DNA of 64,000 nucleotides, taken from positions 1 to 64,000 of the forward strand of contig CAILCI010000012.1 of the NCBI GenBank assembly GCA_903832625.1, read 5' to 3'. Positions within the stretch are counted from its first letter, which is position 1. Every line of letters starts with the position of its first letter. The notes beneath the pieces are model-generated. The model saw only the letters and a list, made by a program, of their open reading frames with translations. It ran no database searches and was not told where the DNA came from. Source of the DNA: an uncultured Burkholderiales bacterium. GTDB lineage: Bacteria > Pseudomonadota > Gammaproteobacteria > Burkholderiales > Burkholderiaceae_C. A program made the translations under genes and the position numbers. Positions 33,598 through 42,220 of the stretch are shown piece after piece.

Positions 33598-34272
33598 TCA
33601 AGCTGACATGAATCTGTAGAAATTACGAATCATTCCAGCAGTAGCACCCCAAATAAACCTTTCTTGCTCGCCGTCAAGATAAGGCATGGACAACCATTGG
33701 CGCACCACGCCCTCAAACTCATGGCTGTGCCAGCGGTGGTGGGCGGGATTCATCAAAAAAGAAAGCGGCACTTCGAACACCGCATCGACCTCTTCTGGAT
33801 TAGCGCGAATCGTCATCTCGGGGCTGATCAAGGCCACCACCGGCGTGACATGAAAAGCCGAGCCGGTTTTGTACTGCGGCAATTCGCCCAGCACTTGCAC
33901 ATGCTGAGCCTCCAAGCCGACCTCCTCAAACGCCTCGCGCAAGGCGGTAGCGCTCGGGTTGGCGTCTATCTCGTCACACTTGCCACCAGCAAATGCCACT
34001 TGGCCTGAATGGGTTGACAAATGCGCGGTGCGTTGGGTCAACAGCACCGTCAACTCCTCGCGCATGACCAAGCCCAACAGCACGGCGGCCTGCGCAATCT
34101 CGCGGTCTAAAAAACGCCGCTCCTGCACAATTTCGGGCTGCCACAGGGGTGGTGTAGCAAAGCGTTCGCGCACAGCCTGCGAGGTCAAATGCGCGGCAGA
34201 GACGGCAGGCAGGTGCGCGTCAATGCGCGTGACAGGCACTTGGCGGGCATCAAAAATAAGGGGTTTAGGCAT
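33598..34272 (-). CDS. CoA pyrophosphatase, Nudix family (NudL-like)
   Basis: 224 residues. It has the UPF0035/NudL-type Nudix signature: GGKCDEIDANPSATALREAFEEVGL, in which the Glu before the usual X7-RE is replaced by Ala as in other members of this subgroup. It probably cleaves CoA and its esters to 3',5'-ADP and phosphopantetheine. ATG 34272 (MPKPL) is preferred to ATG 34284, because the region between is the T-run of the rplS terminator; the terminator's 3' arm supplies a GGTGG that could serve as ribosome site. Confidence 0.87.
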   Translation of the reverse strand: MPKPLIFDARQVPVTRIDAHLPAVSAAHLTSQAVRERFATPPLWQPEIVQERRFLDREIAQAAVLLGLVMREELTVLLTQRTAHLSTHSGQVAFAGGKCDEIDANPSATALREAFEEVGLEAQHVQVLGELPQYKTGSAFHVTPVVALISPEMTIRANPEEVDAVFEVPLSFLMNPAHHRWHSHEFEGVVRQWLSMPYLDGEQERFIWGATAGMIRNFYRFMSA

Positions 34273-34273
34273 G

Positions 34274-34307
34274 AAAAAAGCCACCGCAAGTTGACACTTG
34301 GGTGGCT
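34274..34307 (-). terminator. Intrinsic terminator of the rpsP-rimM-trmD-rplS operon
   Basis: On the minus strand AGCCACC (34307-34301) pairs with GGTGGCT (34285-34279) and is followed by six T. It lies 28 bases after the rplS stop and ends directly at the start codon of the CoA pyrophosphatase gene, so read-through would be needed to express that gene from the ribosomal operon. Confidence 0.75.
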
Positions 34308-34334
34308 AGAGTGTGGATCACACAACAGGGCAGC

Positions 34335-34712
34335 TTATGCGGCTGCCTTGGGGGTTTTGTGAACCAGTTTTTCTTTGATACGTGCCGATTTACCGCTGCG
34401 GTCACGCAAGTAGTACAACTTGGCGCGGCGCACATCGCCACGGCGTTTGACTTCGATGCTGGCGATCAAAGGGCTGTAGGTTTGGAAGGTACGTTCCACG
34501 CCTTCGCCGCTGGAGATTTTGCGAACGGTGAAGCCGCTGTTCAAGCCACGGTTGCGTTTGGCAATGACCACGCCTTCGTAAGCCTGCACACGCTTGCGTG
34601 TGCCTTCAACCACGTTGACGCTCACGATGACTGTGTCGCCAGGGGCGAATTCAGGAATGGTTTTGCCTAAGCGAGCAATTTCTTCTTGCTCAAGAGTTTG
34701 GATCAAGTTCAT
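34335..34712 (-). CDS. rplS: 50S ribosomal protein L19
   Basis: 125 residues; sits at the 30S-50S interface. Characteristic stretches: [35 protein letters not shown] in the core and [29 protein letters not shown] near the end. Last gene of the ribosomal operon but also served by its own promoter at 34802-34830. Confidence 0.98.
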   Translation of the reverse strand: MNLIQTLEQEEIARLGKTIPEFAPGDTVIVSVNVVEGTRKRVQAYEGVVIAKRNRGLNSGFTVRKISSGEGVERTFQTYSPLIASIEVKRRGDVRRAKLYYLRDRSGKSARIKEKLVHKTPKAAA

Positions 34713-34801
34713 GTTTACCTCTAAAGATCTTGATTGCGCTACACAAAAGGCTTCGGGACGCAGTGCCAGAAGCGGCCAATCAGAGGATCGAAAAGCCTGC
34801 C

Positions 34802-34830
34802 ATTATAGCGTGATTTGCGCCGAACGTAAA
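34802..34830 (-). promoter_or_regulatory. Internal sigma-70 promoter for rplS
   Basis: TTTACG (34830-34825), a 17-base spacer and a consensus TATAAT (34807-34802) on the minus strand. The minus-10 box overlaps the trmD stop codon (TAA at 34805-34803). It leaves an approximately 80-base leader before rplS, allowing L19 to be made in excess of TrmD and RimM. Confidence 0.75.
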
Positions 34831-35567
34831 ACCGCCTCATCTGCCGCCGTCAAGCGCTGCGCAGCCCGCGCTGCCTCTATCAAGTCGGGACGGCGTTGCG
34901 CGGTCAGCAGCAAGCGCTGGTCGCGCCGCCAGCGTTCGATTTGCGCGTGATGGCCAGACATCAAGGGCGCTGGCACGGTTTGGCCTTGCCAAACCTCGGG
35001 GCGGGTGAAGTGCGGGCAGTCGAGCAAGCCGTCGAGCGCGGGGTTGAAGCTGTCAAGTTGGTGGCTGCCCTCGTCGTTCAACACACCGGGCTGCAAACGC
35101 GCCACTGCATCGAGCAAAGCCATGGCGGCCAATTCGCCACCGGAGAGCACAAAGTCGCCCAAGCTGATTTGCACATCCACATGGGTGTCGATGAAACGCT
35201 GGTCTATGCCTTCGTAGCGGCCACACAGCAGCACCGCACCGGCGCTGTCTGACCAAGTTTGGACGGCTGCGTGATGGAGCACTTGGCCAATCGGCGAAAA
35301 CAAGACCAATGGCGCGGCGTGGCGGTCTTGGCCGCGATCAGCGCGAATGGCGCTCAGGCAGGCATCCAGCGGCTCGGCCATCATCACCATGCCGGGGCCA
35401 CCGCCAAAAGAGCGGTCGTCCACACGGCGGTAATTGCCTTGGGCGTGGTCACGCGGATTCCACAACCGCACCTCGACCAAGCCTTGCTCGTAGGCGCGCC
35501 GCGTCACGCCACTTTTGAGAAACGGCTCAAACAGCTCGGGAAACAGGGTGATGATGTCAAAGCGCAC
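34803..35567 (-). CDS. trmD: tRNA (guanine37-N1)-methyltransferase
   Basis: 254 residues; methylates G37 of tRNAs reading CNN and CGG codons. SPOUT trefoil-knot features are visible: [16 protein letters not shown] at the start, [24 protein letters not shown] and the SAM loop [15 protein letters not shown]. The GTG start at 35567 is chosen because the family begins exactly at this motif and AAAGG lies upstream; the longer frame overlaps rimM. The stop codon forms part of the rplS promoter. Confidence 0.96.
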   Translation of the reverse strand: MRFDIITLFPELFEPFLKSGVTRRAYEQGLVEVRLWNPRDHAQGNYRRVDDRSFGGGPGMVMMAEPLDACLSAIRADRGQDRHAAPLVLFSPIGQVLHHAAVQTWSDSAGAVLLCGRYEGIDQRFIDTHVDVQISLGDFVLSGGELAAMALLDAVARLQPGVLNDEGSHQLDSFNPALDGLLDCPHFTRPEVWQGQTVPAPLMSGHHAQIERWRRDQRLLLTAQRRPDLIEAARAAQRLTAADEAVLRSAQITL

Positions 35568-35592
35568 GGCCAGCCTTTGTTGGGTCTGCGCG

Positions 35593-36171
35593 TCAGTATT
35601 CGGCCTGCCAATCGACGTCAATGCGCTTGGCAGCCAAGTCCACTTTGTCGATGTAGACGCCCACAAACGGAATCATGCGCTCTTTGGTTTTGCCGTCTTC
35701 TTGGTAAGTGAGTACCAACACGGTTTGCGGGCCGGTGTGCAGCAACTCATGCACCACGCCCATGTCTTGGCCTTCGCGGTTGAGCACATTCAGGCCGATC
35801 AAATCGACCCAATAGTATTCGTCGGTCTCGGGCGTCGGAAAACTCGAACGCGGCACAAAAATGCGTGCGCCTTTGAGCAGCTCGGCCATGTTGCGATCAG
35901 GCACATCTTCCGCCCAAGCCACTACGGCGTCAGAATGTTCTTTGGCTTCTTTGATTTTGAGCAGCAGCGTGCCAGAGAAGGTTTTGGCACCTTTTTCGGC
36001 GGGTTGTAAAAACCAGCGCTTGGAAGAAAAAAGCGCCTCCGGAGAGGCGCTGTAGGGCAAGACCTTGAACCAGCCTTTGATGCCCCACGCATCTGCAATG
36101 CGCCCCACTTCGACGGCATCCGCAGGCAGGGCTGCGGCGTCTAAAGCCAGCGTCATGTCAGACACAGACAA
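35593..36171 (-). CDS. rimM: 16S rRNA processing protein RimM
   Basis: 192 residues. The N-terminal domain has [18 protein letters not shown], and the PRC-barrel half has [20 protein letters not shown] and the ending [24 protein letters not shown]. It binds S19 and helps mature the 30S head. Six bases separate it from rpsP and 25 from trmD. Confidence 0.96.
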   Translation of the reverse strand: MSVSDMTLALDAAALPADAVEVGRIADAWGIKGWFKVLPYSASPEALFSSKRWFLQPAEKGAKTFSGTLLLKIKEAKEHSDAVVAWAEDVPDRNMAELLKGARIFVPRSSFPTPETDEYYWVDLIGLNVLNREGQDMGVVHELLHTGPQTVLVLTYQEDGKTKERMIPFVGVYIDKVDLAAKRIDVDWQAEY

Positions 36172-36177
36172 GCCCGA

Positions 36178-36429
36178 TTAGGCGGCTGCTTTGGCAGCTT
36201 GTTTGACCAAGCGCAAAACGGTCGGTGAGCATTGAGCGCCCACGCTGGTCCAATGCGTCAAGCGGTCATGCGCAACGCGCAAGGGCTCGGCAGCACCACG
36301 GGCTTGTGGGTTGTAAAACCCAATGCGCTCGATGAAGCGACCGTCGCGACGATCGCGTTTGTCGGCCACAACAATGTTGAAAAACGGGCGAGCTTTGGAG
36401 CCGCCGCGTGAGAGTCGAATGACGACCAT
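36178..36429 (-). CDS. rpsP: 30S ribosomal protein S16
   Basis: 83 residues. Family sequence from the start: [25 protein letters not shown] is recognised as S16 by VIRLSR.G.K..PF, with [14 protein letters not shown] following. The start at 36429 fits this N terminus; the longer frame would run through the promoter. First gene of the rpsP-rimM-trmD-rplS operon. Confidence 0.97.
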   Translation of the reverse strand: MVVIRLSRGGSKARPFFNIVVADKRDRRDGRFIERIGFYNPQARGAAEPLRVAHDRLTHWTSVGAQCSPTVLRLVKQAAKAAA

Positions 36430-36514
36430 AGTGAATCCTTGGGTGGTTAAGTTCTTCCAGCGTTTGAGACACGCGCAACGGCCACCCGGCCAGCGACACG
36501 CTGAAAAGCCTTCC

Positions 36515-36543
36515 ATTATAACCCGCTATACACTCGCTGTCAT
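36515..36543 (-). promoter_or_regulatory. Promoter of the rpsP operon
   Basis: ATGACA (36543-36538), a 17-base spacer and a perfect TATAAT (36520-36515) on the minus strand. The minus-35 box overlaps the ATG of the divergent TM2 gene (36542-36544). About 80 bases of leader precede rpsP. Confidence 0.75.
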
Positions 36544-36988
36544 GAAAAACAAAACTCTTGCCGCTTGGCTGGCCTTTTTAGGAGGCCCTTTGGGGCTGCA
36601 TCGCTTTTATTTGTTTGGTTTTCGCGACACCTTGGGCTGGTTGTTGCCCATTCCCACGGCCTTGGGCTGGTGGGGCGTTGAACGCGTACGCGACATCGGT
36701 TTGGACGACTTTGCCAGCTGGTGGCTCATTCCCTTGCTGGGTTTTAGCTTTGCGGCGTGTGCGCTCAACGCCATCGTCTACGCTTTGATGACGCCCGAAA
36801 AGTGGAACGCCCGTTTCAACCCGCAAGCGCCACAAGACGCCAGCGCGGGTCAAACCAATTGGCTCACCATTGGTGCGATTGTGCTGTCGCTGATGGTGGG
36901 TGCAACGGTTTTGATGTCCAGCATTGTGTTTAGCTTGCAGCGCTACTTCGAATACCAGATTGAAGAAGCGCAGAAGATTTCGCAATAA
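36542..36988 (+). CDS. TM2-domain membrane protein
   Basis: 148 residues. The N terminus has the TM2 pattern: KTLAAWLAFLGGPLGLHRFYLF, then a second membrane helix (GWLLPIPTALGWWGVERVRD) and two more hydrophobic segments later. TM2 proteins have no defined biochemical role in bacteria. The start at 36542 coincides with the rpsP minus-35 box and has no Shine-Dalgarno sequence; a TATACA at 36527-36532 would place transcription initiation within a few bases of the ATG, so the mRNA may be leaderless. It ends one base before the convergent pit gene. Confidence 0.8.
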   Translation: MKNKTLAAWLAFLGGPLGLHRFYLFGFRDTLGWLLPIPTALGWWGVERVRDIGLDDFASWWLIPLLGFSFAACALNAIVYALMTPEKWNARFNPQAPQDASAGQTNWLTIGAIVLSLMVGATVLMSSIVFSLQRYFEYQIEEAQKISQ

Positions 36989-36989
36989 C

Positions 36990-38000
36990 TCAGAACAGCC
37001 ACAAGCTGATTTCGTAAGACACCCCCGCCACAAACGCGCTGGCGGGAATGGTCAAAATCCAAGCCCACACAATGTTGCCCGCCACGCCCCAGCGCACCGC
37101 ACTGGCGCGTTGGGTAGAACCCACGCCCACAATGGCGCCGGTGATGGTGTGGGTGGTCGAGACGGGAACACCCAAAGCGGTGGCCAAAAACAAGGTCATG
37201 GCACCGCCAGTTTCGGCACAAAAGCCGCCCACGGGTTTGAGCTTGGTGATTTTCTGACCCATGGTTTTGACAATGCGCCAACCACCAAACATGGTGCCCA
37301 AGCCAATCGCCATGTAGCAACACACAATCACCCAATTGGGCGGCGCACTGTCTTGCGCCGAGGCATAGCCCGTGGCCAAGAGCAACATCCAAATGATGCC
37401 AATGGTTTTTTGCGCATCGTTGCCGCCGTGGCCCAAGCTGTAAGCGCCTGCCGACACCAGTTGCAATCGACGAAACCATTTGTCCACGCGCGAGGGACGA
37501 AATTTCCTGAACACCCAAGACACGGCCACCATCATCAAAGAGCCAAGTAAAAAGCCCAGCAGCGGCGAGACAAAAATGAACAACACGGTTTTCATGATGC
37601 CCGAGGCAATCAATGCGCCCGTGCCCACTTTGGCAATCACCGCGCCCGCAATGCCGCCAATCAAGGCGTGCGACGAGCTGCTGGGAATGCCATAAAACCA
37701 TGTGATGAGGTTCCACGTCACCGCCCCCGCCAAGGCGCCAAACACCACATGGGTGTCCACCACGCCCGGCTGGACAATCCCCTTGCCCACCGTGGCGGCC
37801 ACGCTCAGGTGAAAAATAAACACCGCCACCACATTGAAAAACGCTGCAAACAACACCGCTTGCGCGGGCTTTAAAACGCCGGTGGACACCACCGTGGCAA
37901 TCGAGTTGGCCGCGTCGTGAAAGCCATTCATAAAGTCGAACACCAGCGCCAAGGCGACCAGCAACGCGACAACCCAAAAGGCGGTTTGAACCGTTTCCAT
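36990..38000 (-). CDS. pit: Low-affinity inorganic phosphate transporter, PiT family
   Basis: 336 residues with about ten membrane segments. The two inverted PiT signatures are visible: FDFMNGFHDAANSIATVVSTG near the N terminus and the matching AYSLGHGGNDAQKTIGI in the second half. It imports phosphate (often as metal phosphate) with protons. The gene follows a PhoU-like DUF47 gene 13 bases upstream, the usual Pit accessory pairing. Confidence 0.94.
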   Translation of the reverse strand: METVQTAFWVVALLVALALVFDFMNGFHDAANSIATVVSTGVLKPAQAVLFAAFFNVVAVFIFHLSVAATVGKGIVQPGVVDTHVVFGALAGAVTWNLITWFYGIPSSSSHALIGGIAGAVIAKVGTGALIASGIMKTVLFIFVSPLLGFLLGSLMMVAVSWVFRKFRPSRVDKWFRRLQLVSAGAYSLGHGGNDAQKTIGIIWMLLLATGYASAQDSAPPNWVIVCCYMAIGLGTMFGGWRIVKTMGQKITKLKPVGGFCAETGGAMTLFLATALGVPVSTTHTITGAIVGVGSTQRASAVRWGVAGNIVWAWILTIPASAFVAGVSYEISLWLF

Positions 38001-38013
38001 GAGGGCTCCGCGA

Positions 38014-38661
38014 TCAGGAGTTTTCGAGGACGATGCCCTCGATCAAATTGGCCACATCCTCGCACTTGTCGGTGATGGTTTCGAGCAATTCGTAAATCGC
38101 TTTGAGCTTGATGAGTTCGCGCACATCGGGCTCTTCGCGAAACAGCTTACTCATGGCCGAGCGCATGACGCGGTCGGCATCAGACTCCAATCGGTCAATT
38201 TCTTCGCAGGTCTTCAAGGCAGCATCGGCCGCGCCTGCGTCGCTGATTTTGTCGAGCAAATACACCGCTTCGCGCACACGCTCGCAGCATTTCAGGCTGA
38301 GGCTGGTCAGGCGCGAAATCTCTTCCGTCATGTGACGCACGTCGTACAAAGACATGGTTTCGGCGGAGTCTTGAATCAAGTCGGCCACATCGTCCATTGT
38401 ATTGATGAGCGAGTGGATTTGCTCGCGGTCTATGGGGGTAATGAATGTTTTGTGAATGGCGCGGTTGACGTCTTGGGTCACGCGGTCCGCCGCACGCTCA
38501 GCATGATCGACCTCGGTGGCGTATTTTTCGCGCAAGATGGGGTCGTTGTAATGGGCGACCAAATTGGAGAACGACACAGCCGCTTCGACAATGCGGTCTG
38601 CGTGTTGGTTAAACATTTCAAAAAAATTGCCTTCTCGCGGCAACAATTTCCCAAACAACAT
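38014..38661 (-). CDS. PhoU-like DUF47 protein, Pit accessory factor
   Basis: 215-residue all-helical protein of the TIGR00153/DUF47 group. Typical features: LLPREGNFFEMFNQHADRIVEAA at the start, acidic metal-binding helices with ERAADRVTQDV and a later EEIDRLESDADRVMRSAM. It usually modulates the adjacent Pit transporter. First gene of the pair; upstream TACACT on the minus strand (38716-38711) may be the minus-10 box. Confidence 0.9.
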   Translation of the reverse strand: MLFGKLLPREGNFFEMFNQHADRIVEAAVSFSNLVAHYNDPILREKYATEVDHAERAADRVTQDVNRAIHKTFITPIDREQIHSLINTMDDVADLIQDSAETMSLYDVRHMTEEISRLTSLSLKCCERVREAVYLLDKISDAGAADAALKTCEEIDRLESDADRVMRSAMSKLFREEPDVRELIKLKAIYELLETITDKCEDVANLIEGIVLENS

Positions 38662-38743
38662 GGGGACTCCTCTGTTTTATGAATGATCTGTGACACTTCC
38701 GTGAAACATTAGTGTAAGCGCTGGCGAAACCCAGCTTCGCAGA

Positions 38744-39229
38744 TCAATCGGAGGAATTGGCTGGCAAGCGCTCAATGGCTTGGTTTTGCACAGCAGCCAG
38801 CAAAGCACCGCTCACCCGCTCTGGCGCAATCTCGGCCAAGGGATGCAGCACAAACGCACGCTCCTGCCAACGTGGATGCGGCAGCGTCAATTCGGGCGTA
38901 GAAAGCACCACCTTGTCATAAAAAATCAGGTCTAAATCCAGCGTGCGCGGCGCGTTTTTATACGGACGCTCGCGGCCTTGGCGAGTTTCCAAAGCCTGCA
39001 AGGCGTGCAACAAATCAAGCGGCGACAGGGTGGTCTGCACCCAAGCCACCGCATTGATGAAGTCAGGCCCCTGCGCCTCATAGGGCGCGGTTTTGTACAG
39101 CGACGAAGCCTGGATGACCGATGTGTGCGGCAATTGTTCAAGCGCAGCCAAGGCTTGACGCACCGAAGCCTGGGCGTCGCCTAAGTTGGCGCCTAGAGCA
39201 ATGAAGGCTTGTGCCATTTCAACCGACAT
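38744..39229 (-). CDS. folK: 2-amino-4-hydroxy-6-hydroxymethyldihydropteridine pyrophosphokinase
   Basis: Pyrophosphorylates the pterin in folate synthesis. 161 residues with FIALGANLGDA at the start, the SSLYKTAPYEAQGPDFINAV region and the signature RTLDLDLIFYD carrying the magnesium-binding aspartates, then LPHPRWQERAFVLHPLAEI. It follows pcnB by 14 bases, as in many beta- and gammaproteobacteria. Confidence 0.96.
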   Translation of the reverse strand: MSVEMAQAFIALGANLGDAQASVRQALAALEQLPHTSVIQASSLYKTAPYEAQGPDFINAVAWVQTTLSPLDLLHALQALETRQGRERPYKNAPRTLDLDLIFYDKVVLSTPELTLPHPRWQERAFVLHPLAEIAPERVSGALLAAVQNQAIERLPANSSD

Positions 39230-39243
39230 GCCTTAGCCTGGGG

Positions 39244-40839
39244 TTATTCGCTGCCTGCGGACTCACCAGCCCCACCCGCGCTGGGTTTGCGGCGGCGGCG
39301 ACGGCGTTTTTTGGCGGGCGCATCGCCTTGAGCTGCGTCGTCGCTTGGGGCATGACCTTGGCCTCGGGGCTCAGCTTCATCGCCCGAAGCGTCGCGAAAA
39401 CGCGGGTCGTCTGACGCCGTATCGCTGGGCTTGGGCGCACGGCGCACCGAATGCACGCGCGGGGCACGTTGGGCTTTTTGGCTTTCTTGGCGCACTTGCT
39501 GGAGCAAGTCTTCGCGGCTGGCGTCGTCGGCGGTGCTGAATTCTTGCCACCAATCGGCCAGGCTTTGTTCGACCTCGCCCACATCGGCACGCAAACGCAT
39601 GAAGTCAAAACCCGCCCGAAAACGCGCTTGCTCGACCATGCTCCACGGACCGCTGCCGCTGCGCTTTTCAAAACGCGGCTGCATGGACCAAATTTCGCGC
39701 ATGTCTGCGCCCAGCTTGCCGCGCCCAGACACATCGCCAATGCGCGATTCAAAGGCTTCGTCAATCGCGTCTTGCAAGGCGGGAAACGAGGGCTGCTTGG
39801 CGCTGCGCCGCTGCCACGACTCGCGCACATCCGACCACAACACACAGGCCAGCAAAAAGCTGGGGGCGACGGGTTTGCCCTCGCCCACGCGGCGGTCGGT
39901 GTCTTGCAGCGCGGTGCGCACAAATTCGCTGTCAGCGCGCTCGACCACCAAGTCGAGCAAGGGATAAATGCCTTTGGCCAGACCCAGCGATTTGAGTTGC
40001 TCCACGCTGGCCAGCGCATGGCCGGTTTGCAAGAGCTTGAGCATTTCGTCAAACAAGCGGCTTTGCGGCACATCGCCCAGCAAATTGAGCATTTTCTTGA
40101 GGGGCGCAGCGGTTTTGGCTTCGAACTTGAAGCCCAAAGCGGACAGCTTGGCGGCGAAGCGCACGGCGCGGATGATGCGCACTGGGTCTTCGCGGTAGCG
40201 CATGGCGGGGTCGCCAATCATGCGCAAGACTTTTTTCTTGGCGTCGGCAATGCCGCCGTGGTAGTCGATCACGTTGCCCGTTTCGGGGTCGTAATACATG
40301 GCGTTGATGGTGAAATCGCGCCGCGCCGCGTCTTCGTCTTGCGGGCCCCAGACGTTGTCGCGCAACACGCGACCGCTGGCGTCAACCGCATGGGTCATGC
40401 CAGCCAACTCGTGCTTGCTGCTGCGCTCGTTGCCTTTGATTTGCTCGGCGTCAGCACTGTTGAGGTGGGCGCGGAAGGTCGAAACCTCAATCACCTCATG
40501 TTCACGGCCTCGGCCATACACCACATGGACAATGCGAAAACGCCGCCCAATGATGAAGGCGCGTCGAAACGCAGCCTTGACCTGTTCGGGCGTGGCGTTG
40601 GTGGCGACGTCAAAATCTTTGGGCTTCAAGCCCAAGAGCAAATCTCGCACTGCGCCGCCCACAATGTAGGCCTCAAAGCCGCGATCTTGCAGGGTGCGCA
40701 CCACGTTCAAGGCACGTTCATCGACCCAATCGACATTGATGCCGTGCACTTTGGCGCTCACCACGTGGCGCTTGCCCAAGGTGGGCTTGTCATTGGCGGG
40801 TTTTTTGCCAATCAACTTATCAAATAGTTTTTTAATCAT
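39244..40839 (-). CDS. pcnB: Poly(A) polymerase I
   Basis: Adds 3' poly(A) tails that target RNA for decay. 531 residues, in the length range of PcnB. The nucleotidyltransferase core has GGAVRDLLLGLKPKDFDVATNATPEQ with catalytic aspartates, RRFRIVHV, RRDFTINAMYYD and RYREDPVRIIRAVRFAAKLS. The last 60 residues or so are basic and low-complexity (KKRRRRRRK), consistent with RNA binding. The start overlaps the stop of the HAD gene (ATGA), indicating coupling. Confidence 0.95.
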   Translation of the reverse strand: MIKKLFDKLIGKKPANDKPTLGKRHVVSAKVHGINVDWVDERALNVVRTLQDRGFEAYIVGGAVRDLLLGLKPKDFDVATNATPEQVKAAFRRAFIIGRRFRIVHVVYGRGREHEVIEVSTFRAHLNSADAEQIKGNERSSKHELAGMTHAVDASGRVLRDNVWGPQDEDAARRDFTINAMYYDPETGNVIDYHGGIADAKKKVLRMIGDPAMRYREDPVRIIRAVRFAAKLSALGFKFEAKTAAPLKKMLNLLGDVPQSRLFDEMLKLLQTGHALASVEQLKSLGLAKGIYPLLDLVVERADSEFVRTALQDTDRRVGEGKPVAPSFLLACVLWSDVRESWQRRSAKQPSFPALQDAIDEAFESRIGDVSGRGKLGADMREIWSMQPRFEKRSGSGPWSMVEQARFRAGFDFMRLRADVGEVEQSLADWWQEFSTADDASREDLLQQVRQESQKAQRAPRVHSVRRAPKPSDTASDDPRFRDASGDEAEPRGQGHAPSDDAAQGDAPAKKRRRRRRKPSAGGAGESAGSE

Positions 40840-41528
40840 TCTTTGGGGAATAAATCCAAAATCGGCCAGCCGCGCTCGGTGGCAACGGCTCTTAGCGTGG
40901 CATCAGGATTGGTCGCCACGGGATGGTTGACGCGCTCCAGCAAGGGCAAGTCGTTGCGTGAGTCGCTGTAAAAAGTACTGTCAACCCCTGCCCAATCCAA
41001 ACCTTGCGCGTCTAGCCATTGTTGCAGACGCAAGACCTTGCCCTCGCGCATGGACGCAATGCCCAAGATTTCGCCTGTGTAGCGACCCTGCGCATCACGT
41101 TCCAACTCGACAGCAATCAACTCTTGCACGCCCAAAGCCTCGGCGATCGGGCGGGTCACAAATTCATTGGTGGCGGTGATGATGACGATGCGATGCCCTG
41201 CCGCACGGTGCTTGTTCAGCAAGGCCAGCGCTTGCGGCTGAATGGCGGGCTGCACCACCTCGCGCATGAAACGCGCGTGCGCAGCGTGCGCCTCGTCCAG
41301 CGGGCGATTGCGAAATGCCTCGGTGGCAAAGCGCACATAGTCGTGAATGTCCAAGGTGCCGGCTTGGTAATGGGCAAAAAAATCATCGTTTTTGCGGCCA
41401 AATTCTTGTGGTTCGACCCAGCCCAAAGTTTGGGTGAATTGTCCCCACGAATAATCCGAGTCAATCGGCAACAAGGTGTGGTCTAAGTCGAACAAGGCCA
41501 AATGCGGCACAGCGGTGTGAGAGGTCAC
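40836..41528 (-). CDS. HAD-family phosphatase, subfamily IB (SerB-like)
   Basis: 230 residues. HAD motifs: I FDLDHTLLPIDSD near the N terminus, II IITATN, and III/IV in STFYSDSRNDLPLLE. The IB subfamily covers phosphoserine phosphatase and related small-molecule phosphatases; homologues in this position between hda and pcnB are common in Burkholderiales, but the substrate is not known. Coupled by four-base overlaps to both hda upstream and pcnB downstream. Confidence 0.88.
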   Translation of the reverse strand: MTSHTAVPHLALFDLDHTLLPIDSDYSWGQFTQTLGWVEPQEFGRKNDDFFAHYQAGTLDIHDYVRFATEAFRNRPLDEAHAAHARFMREVVQPAIQPQALALLNKHRAAGHRIVIITATNEFVTRPIAEALGVQELIAVELERDAQGRYTGEILGIASMREGKVLRLQQWLDAQGLDWAGVDSTFYSDSRNDLPLLERVNHPVATNPDATLRAVATERGWPILDLFPKE

Positions 41529-42220
41529 AGGTTTTCCATCATCGATTTGAGCAAAGGAATGGTGATGGCGCGTTGCGTCTGCAAGGCATAGCCATCGAGC
41601 TGGTCGAGCAGTTGCAAGAGGCTGCCCAAGTCGCGGCTGAAGCGATTGAGCATGAAGTCCATCACCTCATCGCTCAGGAAAACGCCGCGCTCATCGGCTT
41701 GTTGGCGCAACACCGCACGACGTTCAGACTCGTTGAGCACGTGGAGCTGAAACACATGGCCCCAGCCCAAGCGGGTGCGCAAGTCTTCGCGCAAATTCAA
41801 ATCACTCGGCGGCACAGCGCCTGCGGCCAAGACCCAACGCTGCTGTCCGTCTGCAGGGGTCATGGCGTTGACAAACCAATTGAAGGCCGCTTGCTGCTGC
41901 ACAGCACCGAACAAATGCACGTCGTCGAGCAACACCACGCGCCAAGCGTCGTTGAACGCGCTGGGTTCGGCCACCGAAGCGTCCATCCAACCCACTTGCG
42001 AGCCGTGTTCGCGCAACAAGGCTTGCACCGAGCGCAGCATATGGGTTTTGCCCGCCCCGCTCTCGCCCCACACATAGGTGGGCACGGGGGAGCGTTTGGG
42101 ATTGTTCGCCCACAAGCTGATGTGCTGCAAAGCCGCCTCATTGGGCCCGGCCAAAAAATTGCTCAAACTCGGCCCCGAAGCCAAGCCGATGTCCAAAGCA
42201 ATTTGTTTCATGCCCTTCAT
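41525..42220 (-). CDS. hda: DnaA regulatory inactivator Hda
   Basis: 231-residue AAA+ protein related to DnaA domain III; with the beta clamp it promotes ATP hydrolysis by DnaA after initiation. An N-terminal clamp-binding segment QIALDIGL is followed by VWGESGAGKTHML (Walker A), VVLLDDVHLF (Walker B) and DLRTRLGWG (sensor/Box VII region). The start at 42220 overlaps the stop of the upstream permease gene (ATGA); an alternative ATG lies nine bases in. Upstream purM and downstream HAD-pcnB-folK match the order seen in relatives. Confidence 0.92.
   Translation of the reverse strand: MKGMKQIALDIGLASGPSLSNFLAGPNEAALQHISLWANNPKRSPVPTYVWGESGAGKTHMLRSVQALLREHGSQVGWMDASVAEPSAFNDAWRVVLLDDVHLFGAVQQQAAFNWFVNAMTPADGQQRWVLAAGAVPPSDLNLREDLRTRLGWGHVFQLHVLNESERRAVLRQQADERGVFLSDEVMDFMLNRFSRDLGSLLQLLDQLDGYALQTQRAITIPLLKSMMENL

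Noticed and set aside
38688-38705. Pho-box-like sequence CTGTGACACTTCCGTGAA upstream of the DUF47-pit genes
   Set aside because: Only about 12 of 18 positions fit, and it would lie downstream of the likely minus-10 box for the minus-strand genes, the wrong side for PhoB activation.
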